Below, in pieces: positions 1 through 4,960 of a DNA stretch of 6,448 bases. The notes beneath the pieces were generated by a model. It worked only from the letters and a program-made list of their open reading frames with translations. It was not told the origin of the DNA and did not search any database. The position numbers were made by a program, and so were the translations under genes. The DNA is taken from the NCBI GenBank assembly GCA_007118555.1, contig SKRJ01000412.1, positions 1 through 6,448 of the forward strand. The letters run 5' to 3'. How positions within the stretch are numbered: the stretch's first letter is position 1; each line of letters begins with the position of its first letter. The DNA comes from Anaerolineae bacterium (GTDB lineage Bacteria > Chloroflexota > Anaerolineae > UBA1429).

Positions 1-168
1 ACCGAACACCCGTTGAAACTGACGCCAGGTGGTCAACCGTTGAGGCGTATGCAGCGGGCCCCGCTCCGCGAGACCGACAAAGCCAGCCACGTCGGTACGG
101 CGCGGCAGAGGCTCGCGAGGCGGTTGCGCCTTTTCGAAATAGACGCCCGGAGTCAGATAGGTAGGCAT
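1..168 (-). CDS. Second contractile tail sheath protein, N-terminal fragment (cut by window edge)
   Basis: Starts at 168 on the minus strand and runs off the left edge, leaving 56 codons. The peptide opens MPTYLTPGVYFEKAQPPR and later has AGFVGLAERGP and a PQRLTTWRQFQRVFG stretch. The first sheath in this window has the same layout at its N-terminus (P-x-YLxPGVYxE, AGFVG, GP, RLxT, F, G), so this is a sheath paralogue. Sheath subunits wrap the inner tube and contract to drive it forward; in this family the N-terminal segment carries the linker strand that meshes with neighbouring subunits. The start is supported by AGGAG at 177-173, four bases upstream. It lies 16 bases after the tube gene stop, so it is almost certainly in the same transcript. 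The total length, and whether it carries an insertion domain like its paralogue, cannot be seen. Family assignment is confident despite the short fragment because the motif spacing matches. Confidence 0.85.
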   Translation of the reverse strand, partial: MPTYLTPGVYFEKAQPPREPLPRRTDVAGFVGLAERGPLHTPQRLTTWRQFQRVFG

Positions 169-172
169 GGCT

Positions 173-177
173 CTCCT
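173..177 (-). promoter_or_regulatory. Ribosome binding site of second sheath gene
   Basis: AGGAG read on the minus strand, four bases before the ATG at 168-166. It sits in the 16-base gap after the tube gene and fixes the start of the partial second sheath gene. Confidence 0.6.
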
Positions 178-184
178 GCCCGAG

Positions 185-613
185 CTATGCTTCCATCACG
201 ATGCCCTCGTGGGCAATCTCGATGGACTCGATAGCGGCCTCGTTCGTCGTGCTGTTGAGCGCGGCCCCCTCGTACTTGGAGATCCAGCCTGACCGAAAGA
301 TCCAGCGGAGAACGGGCTGACGCGCCTCGTCCAGCAAGATGATCACACCATCGCGGCGTTCGGTCGTGCCGTCCTCGGTGGTTTTGCGCCAACCCCACAG
401 CTCCAGGTTGTCGGTATAGCCCCGCTTGAGGGTGATGTTGCTGTATGTGCGCAGGCCGGGCAGCTTGCGAACCGTCGGCTCGTCGTTCCCATTGCGGTAT
501 TCGATCACGTCCGACTCGGTATCAAGGCCGCCCACTTCGGTGAAACCGGCTACCGTCAGCCCATCCAGCTCGATCAAAAAGTTGAACTGCGCATAGGGAT
601 CGTTACGGGTCAT
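185..613 (-). CDS. Contractile injection system / phage tail tube protein
   Basis: Encodes 142 residues, the usual size for gp19/Afp1/Pvc1-like tube subunits (the TIGR02241 'phage tail region protein' type, Hcp-like fold). The N-terminus PYAQFNFLIELDGLTVAGFTEVGGLDTESDVIEYRNG shape is diagnostic: F-x-hydrophobic-E-hydrophobic-DG, then AGFTEVGGL, then the E-YRNG turn near residues 38-42. It continues with K-LPGLRTYSNITLKRG (50-65), W-W in the 73-75 region, and a C-terminal beta strand AIESIEIAHEGIVME (127-141). These subunits form stacked hexameric rings making the inner tube that is propelled through the target envelope. ATG at 613 is chosen because AGGAGG lies five bases upstream. The gene sits between two sheath genes, as expected for a CIS structural operon. 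No signal peptide or membrane segment is seen, in line with cytoplasmic assembly. Confidence 0.93.
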   Translation of the reverse strand: MTRNDPYAQFNFLIELDGLTVAGFTEVGGLDTESDVIEYRNGNDEPTVRKLPGLRTYSNITLKRGYTDNLELWGWRKTTEDGTTERRDGVIILLDEARQPVLRWIFRSGWISKYEGAALNSTTNEAAIESIEIAHEGIVMEA

Positions 614-618
614 GGATG

Positions 619-624
619 CCTCCT
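619..624 (-). promoter_or_regulatory. Ribosome binding site of tube gene
   Basis: A perfect AGGAGG on the minus strand, five bases before the ATG at 613. It is among the strongest sites in the window, fitting a subunit made in large amounts. The 62-base gap 614-675 upstream of the tube gene holds this site and nothing else I can recognise. Confidence 0.7.
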
Positions 625-675
625 ATTCTTCGTTGCCTGGCCAACCCACGATCGCTGTATCCGGCGGATCGGTTG

Positions 676-3147
676 CTACTCCTGGGCCTCCACCGTCTTT
701 TGGCCGATGCGGATGATCACAAACTCGGCAGGGTGCAGCGGCGCCACACCCACGAGGCAGATCAAGCGACCGTTGGCGATGTCCTCTTCGGTCATGGTCG
801 TTCGGTCGCAGCGCACAAAGAACGCCTCGTCCTGGGTCACACCCCGCAGTTGTCCGTTGAGCCACAGTGTGCGCAAAAAGCCAGTGATGGTGCGGCGCAC
901 TCTGGCCCACAGGTCCTCGCCATTGGGCTCGAAAACCACCCATTGCAGGCCCACATCCAACGAGTTCTCGATAAAGATAAAGAGCCGGCGCACAGGAATG
1001 TACCGCCAGGCGCTATCGGCGGTGATACATCGCGAGCCCCACACGCGGATGCCGCGCCCGCTATCCCGAAAGTCCCGGATCACGTTGATATTGTCACGGT
1101 TGAGAACGCCGTGCTCACGATCGTTGAGCTTGACCTCCAGGCCCATGATGCGCCGTATGACCTCGTTGGCCGGCGCCTTGTGGACGCCGCGGTCGGTGTC
1201 CACCCTGGCATAGATGCCGATGGCATGGCCGCTGGGCGGCACCAGGTGCCCATCACGATCATCGGGATAGAGGGGATCCAGGATGCGCAACCAGGGATAG
1301 TAGATGGCCGCATAGAGGGTATTGTGATTGTTGCGCTGGATGATGATGTCATTCTCCCGGCCGTTGCTGATCTCCGAGCCCCTGGCAGGATCCAGGACGG
1401 CAAAGCGATCCTTGAGATCCTCGCACTGCCCGATGAGCTCTGCCTGGACGGCAGCGTTCGAGATGCCAGGGGCAGCGATGATGCTGATGGAGTTGATATC
1501 GGCGAGCGCCTTGATGCCGGTGCGATTACCGGGGCCATTGTCGACCCCGCGATAGTCGTCGGGCGTGGGGATGTCGCCATCATTGCCGCCGGCGAGGAAC
1601 TCGGCTGTGCCGTGGGGGGTGCGCGGAAGGTTGAACGGAATCGGCCGCGTCGACCCTCGATCGATCACCTGCGCCAGGCGAGACTGGGTGTTGACGATGT
1701 TGACCACATAGTTGCTCGCGTTGGGATCGAGCGACAGGTGATCGAAAGGCTCACTGTTGTCGCCATCGCTCAACAACAGGCTGAACTCGACCACCCGCAC
1801 GGCGGTGCCGCTGGGCACATCCTGGCTGAGCGCCGACGTCAGAACGAGGCTGTGGCCCTGGATGCTGCCGACCCGGCGGTAGCTCTTGCGCTCGCCATCG
1901 TCGATCTCGATGACGGCATGCGGGTAAAAGTTGTTCGTGGAGCGCAGATCGAGCCGATCGGAACCGCTGCGCCCGGCCGTGGCCAGCACGAAATCGTCGC
2001 CCGCCTCAAAGGTGTGGCCGATAGGGTGGCTGGCGGTGTCCAGCGTGACCTGCGTGGGGCTGTCCACCGTGCCGATCCGGACCACCAGCGTGTTCACGCC
2101 ATCGCTGACGCGCGCCAGATCGCCGTCGGTAAAGCCGGTGGTGTCGGTGACGAGCACGACGGGGTTGGCTTCGCCCGACCGCAGGGCGGTGATGCGGACG
2201 ATGGTGCTGCCGGCGCCGCTGTAGTCGTGGGTGACCGCGCCGTCGTCATCGGCGCTCCAATCGATGGTGGTTCCGGCCCCTTTGGTGATGGTGCGGCGCT
2301 CGCGGTCATCGGCGGCGTTGGCGAACTCGACCAGATCGCCATCCTCCAGCGCGTCAAAGCTGGCGGCATCCACATCGACGTCGGTATCCCCGGCTGATGG
2401 ACCATCCCCATCAAAGGCCAGCTCGACCGTCGACAGCGTTGTGGTGACGCCGGCAGCCTCTGCCAACCCCACGGCGCCGTTCATGTCACTGACAGTGACC
2501 TGCAGTTTGCGCCCCCAGATGCCCTCGCTGCTCGCTTGCAGCTCCAGGCTCGGGGCGCCATTCTCGGGCCTGGGGGCGTCCGCCATCCCGCTAATAAAGA
2601 CCTGACAGCCGGCCCTGGTATAGCGCAGGTTGAGCGGGGCATCCAGGGTGATGCTATGAGTCGCGTTATTATAGGCGGTTACCTGCTGGGTCTGGCTCTG
2701 GTCGCTTCCGGCGATGGTTTCCTCAAAGGTCAGATTGGTGCCCACCGAGATACCACGCAAGGATGCCAGGCGCATCGTGTTGCGGCTCGCCAGCTCGCTG
2801 GCCGTGTCCTCAAGGAGGCGGGTCAAGAACCCATCGTTGAGGGTCAGCGAGGCATTGGCGGCGTTGGGGCCTACCACGCGCTTGATATACGCGCGCTGAC
2901 CGCCATTGTTGAAAAAGCCCTCGACAGCATAGGCCAGAAACCGGCTATCCTGCCAATCCTTTTCGAGCAAGTATCCGCCATACGTGCGCACAAAGTCGGC
3001 AAAGCTGGTTACCAACCTTGGCAACCCCCTCGTCGGACCTTTGGCCGTGACGCCAACAAATCCGGCGGTGCTGGTGCTGACACCCTCGATGGTCTGTGGT
3101 GCGGGTTGCTCCTCAATATAGACGCCAGGATGTAAATACTCAGGCAT
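676..3147 (-). CDS. Contractile tail sheath protein, unusually long with inserted beta modules
   Basis: Encodes 823 residues. The frame is open further upstream, to 3180, but ATG 3147 is preferred: AGGAGG lies eight bases before it and the protein then opens MPEYLHPGVYIEE, the standard sheath start. Domain layout: N-terminal sheath region about 1-95 (GVYIEE, STAGFVGVTAKGP, LVTSFADFVRTYGG, FFNNGGQRAYIKRV); inserted region about 120-455 with several repeated GD-type beta modules and a very acidic stretch at 246-308; conserved sheath core about 545-660 (ADINSISIIAAPG, CEDLKDRFAVLDP); C-terminal domain about 660-823 (APANEVIRRIMGL, NVIRDFRDSGRGIRVWGSR, YIPVRRLFIFIENSL, EPNGEDLWARVRRTI, ending HPAEFVIIRIGQK). 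The core and C-terminus match the Phage_sheath and sheath C-terminal families, which give the contractile lattice around the tube. T4 gp18 has 659 residues and Afp/PVC sheaths about 350-500, so the extra length is in the insert, likely exposed outside the particle. It lies 97 bases after the previous gene and 62 before the tube gene. Confidence 0.95.
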   Translation of the reverse strand: MPEYLHPGVYIEEQPAPQTIEGVSTSTAGFVGVTAKGPTRGLPRLVTSFADFVRTYGGYLLEKDWQDSRFLAYAVEGFFNNGGQRAYIKRVVGPNAANASLTLNDGFLTRLLEDTASELASRNTMRLASLRGISVGTNLTFEETIAGSDQSQTQQVTAYNNATHSITLDAPLNLRYTRAGCQVFISGMADAPRPENGAPSLELQASSEGIWGRKLQVTVSDMNGAVGLAEAAGVTTTLSTVELAFDGDGPSAGDTDVDVDAASFDALEDGDLVEFANAADDRERRTITKGAGTTIDWSADDDGAVTHDYSGAGSTIVRITALRSGEANPVVLVTDTTGFTDGDLARVSDGVNTLVVRIGTVDSPTQVTLDTASHPIGHTFEAGDDFVLATAGRSGSDRLDLRSTNNFYPHAVIEIDDGERKSYRRVGSIQGHSLVLTSALSQDVPSGTAVRVVEFSLLLSDGDNSEPFDHLSLDPNASNYVVNIVNTQSRLAQVIDRGSTRPIPFNLPRTPHGTAEFLAGGNDGDIPTPDDYRGVDNGPGNRTGIKALADINSISIIAAPGISNAAVQAELIGQCEDLKDRFAVLDPARGSEISNGRENDIIIQRNNHNTLYAAIYYPWLRILDPLYPDDRDGHLVPPSGHAIGIYARVDTDRGVHKAPANEVIRRIMGLEVKLNDREHGVLNRDNINVIRDFRDSGRGIRVWGSRCITADSAWRYIPVRRLFIFIENSLDVGLQWVVFEPNGEDLWARVRRTITGFLRTLWLNGQLRGVTQDEAFFVRCDRTTMTEEDIANGRLICLVGVAPLHPAEFVIIRIGQKTVEAQE

Positions 3148-3155
3148 CGGACTGT

Positions 3156-3161
3156 CCTCCT
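3156..3161 (-). promoter_or_regulatory. Ribosome binding site that decides the sheath start
   Basis: AGGAGG on the minus strand, eight bases before the ATG at 3147. An in-frame ATG 11 codons upstream (3180) would place this site inside the coding region and add residues unlike the sheath N-terminus, so the site favours 3147. The 97-base gap 3148-3244 holds this site and a weak hairpin at the upstream stop codon; I see no convincing promoter in it. Confidence 0.7.
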
Positions 3162-3239
3162 GTAAGCCACGAATCGGCACGGCTGATCATAGCGGTCTCA
3201 ATCGTTCCAGTTGTTGTCCTGGTTAATTCCGATGCTTTG

Positions 3240-3255
3240 AGCCATCACGATGGCT
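3240..3255 (-). repeat. Small inverted repeat over the stop codon of the preceding gene
   Basis: AGCCAT-(4 bases)-ATGGCT, a perfect 6-base-arm inverted repeat. In the minus-strand transcript it would form a short hairpin spanning the TGA at 3247-3245, just before the sheath gene leader. No U-run follows, so a terminator is not supported. It could slightly affect mRNA processing or ribosome release between the coupled upstream genes and the sheath, or be chance. Confidence 0.3.
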
Positions 3256-3940
3256 TGAGCGGAATGGTGACCCGGTTGACAGGTCGTGTGTAATCGGGTT
3301 CACAGGTCAAGGTCACATTCTCAAAAGAAGCTGCCGAGACCCTGAGCTGAACCGATAGCGCGATCGGCAAGGGGTCGACAAAGGCAAAAGAACCTTCGGA
3401 GCCCGTCGTCGTGGATGGACCCGCAGGGGGATTCTGCTGTACCGTTGCGTTGGCCACGCCGACGCCGGGATTGGTAGATACGACCACACGCCCCTCCAAG
3501 CGCACGCCGACGCGGTCCAGAGAAAGGCTGATGCCGGTCCGGGGTAGCCCACCAGCGGTGAAGAGCCGGACCGTGAGATCCTGGATGCCCGGCGTGGGGG
3601 CTGGCACGATCACGACTGAGGGCTGGTCGGGTACAGGCCCTACATCGAAATCGAATCCGTCTGACGTGTACCTTGGTGCAGTGGCCTGCACGCGCAGGTG
3701 ATAGGTCCGGCTCACCAGTTGCGGGAACGCCTTCTTTGGCGCAGCATAAAAGGCAAAGGAGCCATCGGCCAGAACCGTGCGCCTCATCGGATACTCGATG
3801 CCCGTATCACGATCGAGGAGAAGCACCGTCGTCTGCCCCAGGGTCGCCGCGCCGGTCAGGCCATCCTCGACACGGCCCGAGATGATGGCCTGGCTGGCCA
3901 GAGTAGTGCTCCGAACGGTTGTTGGCCAGGTATTGATCAT
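3245..3940 (-). CDS. Carboxypeptidase-regulatory-like (beta-sandwich) protein of the CIS operon
   Basis: Encodes 231 residues. The start is ATG 3940, whose ATG overlaps the TGA stop of the DUF4255 gene (ATGA); a longer in-frame extension to 4081 only reads through the upstream gene in a wrong frame. Two similar halves are visible. Half one, about 18-110, has SGRVEDGLTG, a variable middle, then LADGSFAF (57-64) and YHLRVQATAPRY. Half two, about 148-230, has LEGRVVVSTNPGVGVANATV, then GSEGSFAF (180-187) and VQLRVSAASFENVTL. The G-R-V opening, N-A-T-V strand, (D/E)GSFAF turn and LRV-A strand are the pattern of CarboxypepD_reg-like transthyretin folds, which usually act as binding or structural modules. 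A proline-rich linker lies at about 102-119. There are no catalytic residues, signal peptide or membrane segment. Placement between cap and sheath genes suggests an accessory structural part of the particle; the actual role is not known to me. Confidence 0.75.
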   Translation of the reverse strand: MINTWPTTVRSTTLASQAIISGRVEDGLTGAATLGQTTVLLLDRDTGIEYPMRRTVLADGSFAFYAAPKKAFPQLVSRTYHLRVQATAPRYTSDGFDFDVGPVPDQPSVVIVPAPTPGIQDLTVRLFTAGGLPRTGISLSLDRVGVRLEGRVVVSTNPGVGVANATVQQNPPAGPSTTTGSEGSFAFVDPLPIALSVQLRVSAASFENVTLTCEPDYTRPVNRVTIPLKPS

Positions 3941-4548
3941 GGCTGAGACACAATCTGATGGATGTCGAGCAGGCGCTCCGCCACAGGTTGATCGTCCTGA
4001 GGTATGCGGGCGCTGTCGATGGACACCACCTGCACCAGATAGCACACGGAGAGGCGGTAGGTCTCGTTGAACGCGTTCCACACACGTGTGAGCTCTTCCA
4101 GGGACACGGGGTTGATGGTGACCCGGACCTCTGGGGGCTCGGGGCGCAGCCAGGAATCCAAAAAGTTGGCTCGAATCATCGAGTTGGCGTTCAGCACCTG
4201 CAGGCAGCGCCCCAGGATGACCAGATTGTCCTCCGGGGCCTGGCTGACCGGGGTGAGCAAATAGTACAGGTTCAGGCTCAAGGGCGGGTGTTGCTGACGG
4301 CCTGCGCCCGCCGGGATCATCGGGTGATTGTTGAGGTGGGCGTTGGGCGTGACCTGATACAGGTAGAGTGACAGCCGGGCCTGATCGGCGCTCGGCGCCG
4401 AGTTATCAGCGATCCTGGGCGGAGAGTCCAAAGAGACGCTATTCTCCGAGGTAAATTGGCTCGCCACCGAATCGTTGCCGGTCAGGCTCTCAAAGAGAAG
4501 CCTGCGCAAGTAAAGGCTGATATCTTGCAGGACGCGATAGTCGCTCAT
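3937..4548 (-). CDS. Pvc16/Afp16-like tail terminator (cap) protein, DUF4255
   Basis: Encodes 203 residues starting MSDYRVLQDISLYLRRLL. Recognisable family blocks are ARLSLYLYQVTPNAHLNNHP (57-76), HPPLSLNLYYLLTPVS (87-102), the LGRCLQVLNAN block (112-122) and LTRVWNAFNETYRLSVCYLVQVVSIDS (153-179). These define the Pvc16_N/DUF4255 family; Afp16 and Pvc16 sit at the distal end of the contractile tail, ending tube and sheath growth and fixing particle length. ATG 4548 is chosen over an in-frame ATG at 4611 because GGAG lies eight bases upstream, the upstream stretch reads through the preceding gene, and the ATG overlaps the preceding stop in ATGA. Its own stop overlaps the next start in the same way, so it is translationally coupled on both sides. 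About 200 residues is normal for the family's core form. The presence of this gene favours an extracellular-type or Afp/PVC-lineage CIS over a plain T6SS. Confidence 0.92.
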   Translation of the reverse strand: MSDYRVLQDISLYLRRLLFESLTGNDSVASQFTSENSVSLDSPPRIADNSAPSADQARLSLYLYQVTPNAHLNNHPMIPAGAGRQQHPPLSLNLYYLLTPVSQAPEDNLVILGRCLQVLNANSMIRANFLDSWLRPEPPEVRVTINPVSLEELTRVWNAFNETYRLSVCYLVQVVSIDSARIPQDDQPVAERLLDIHQIVSQP

Positions 4549-4868
4549 TCTAGATGCTCCACGCGATCCGTGGGAGCCGAGTCTGACTGGCGCTGGCGCA
4601 AGGGAAGGCACAGATACTTGAGCATCGTTACCTGGACGTTAAGCCGCTCCAGATAGGACGCGACAAAGAGCACGATTTCGTCCAGATCCTCTACATATTG
4701 CCGGGAATGGCTGGGCACATGGGTAATGTGGCCTCGCCACTTGGCCTGGCCCGCTTCCTCGGCGGTCTCCTCGACCCAAATCTTGAGCACGAATGACTGC
4801 GGCTCTTGCTCTGCCACTTTTGCAGCCTGCCCTCCATCCGGCGAGGTGCTTGTCGAAATGCTGCCCAC
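4545..4868 (-). CDS. Small uncharacterised CIS-associated protein
   Basis: Encodes up to 107 residues, ending in a TGA that overlaps the ATG of the DUF4255 gene (ATGA at 4548-4545). The conserved-looking core is residues 28-77: LKIWVEETAEEAGQAKWRGHITHVP, then RQYVEDLDEIVLFVASYLERL, an acidic/hydrophobic helix-like segment. I recognise this W-RGHITH-P plus DLDEI pattern as a short hypothetical protein found beside DUF4255 in some CIS loci, but know no function for it. The start is uncertain: GTG 4868 gives the full length without a good Shine-Dalgarno; GTG 4817 (residue 18) has GGAGGG about 13 bases upstream and would leave 90 residues including the whole core. No ATG precedes the core. Tail residues 90-107 are polar and probably flexible. 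It is the first gene of the visible operon, coupled to the cap gene, so a role near the cap or in regulation is plausible but is only inference. Confidence 0.75.
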   Translation of the reverse strand: MGSISTSTSPDGGQAAKVAEQEPQSFVLKIWVEETAEEAGQAKWRGHITHVPSHSRQYVEDLDEIVLFVASYLERLNVQVTMLKYLCLPLRQRQSDSAPTDRVEHLE

Positions 4869-4871
4869 GGC

Positions 4872-4889
4872 CTACAATCCCCATTGTAG
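4872..4889. repeat. Perfect inverted repeat in the divergent promoter region (candidate operator)
   Basis: CTACAAT-CCCC-ATTGTAG: seven-base arms with no mismatch around a four-base centre. It overlaps the candidate -10 box TACAAT of the leftward operon, a usual place for a repressor site. It could instead fold as an RNA hairpin at the start of the leftward transcript; there is no U-run on either strand, so a terminator is unlikely. Confidence 0.5.
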
Positions 4890-4947
4890 ATCACGGGCAA
4901 CTTGTAAACGTCTTTTGAGCGTCTTGTGCCGCGTCTGGGGGAAATCA

Positions 4948-4955
4948 AGGCGAGG
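4948..4955 (+). promoter_or_regulatory. Ribosome binding site of PHP/DUF3604 gene
   Basis: AGG-CGAGG purine-rich stretch ending five bases before ATG 4961. It supports this ATG, whose product begins directly with the metal-binding motif YWGDLHNH. A nearby ATG at 4956 is in another frame. Confidence 0.55.
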
Positions 4956-4960
4956 ATGCT

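Larger units (their letters stand above)
4869..4960. promoter_or_regulatory. Divergent intergenic region, probable promoters for both directions
   Basis: This 92-base gap separates the leftward CIS operon from the rightward PHP gene and is the only place where a CIS operon promoter could sit in the visible part. On the minus strand, TTTACA (4908-4903) and TACAAT (4888-4883) resemble -35 and -10 boxes, but the spacer is 14 bases rather than about 17, so the match is weak. On the plus strand I see no convincing promoter boxes. If TACAAT is used, the transcript would begin almost at GTG 4868, favouring either a near-leaderless start there or the internal start at 4817. Confidence 0.4.

Noticed and set aside
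616..2397. A 593-codon open frame on the plus strand, opposite the sheath gene
   Set aside because: It lies entirely antisense to a well-recognised sheath gene. Its product is a monotonous Ala/Val/Ile/Asp/Gly-rich sequence with no recognisable domain, which is what the complement of a GC-rich gene gives.
2536..3135. A 199-codon plus-strand open frame opposite the sheath N-terminus
   Set aside because: Antisense to the clearest sheath motifs, with no recognisable family and no credible ribosome site; treated as a shadow.
3148..3180. Sheath start 11 codons upstream
   Set aside because: It would put the AGGAGG site inside the coding region and prefix residues absent from sheath N-termini, while ATG 3147 gives the standard MPEYLHPGVY opening.
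3240..3255. Hairpin before the sheath gene as a transcription terminator
   Set aside because: Only six base pairs and no U-run after it, and the sheath gene downstream shows no convincing promoter of its own, so termination here is not supported.
3941..4081. Longer N-terminus for the carboxypeptidase-regulatory-like protein
   Set aside because: The extra 47 codons lie inside the DUF4255 gene in another frame and give an Arg/Gly/Pro-rich sequence with no likeness to the family; the ATGA overlap gives a better start.
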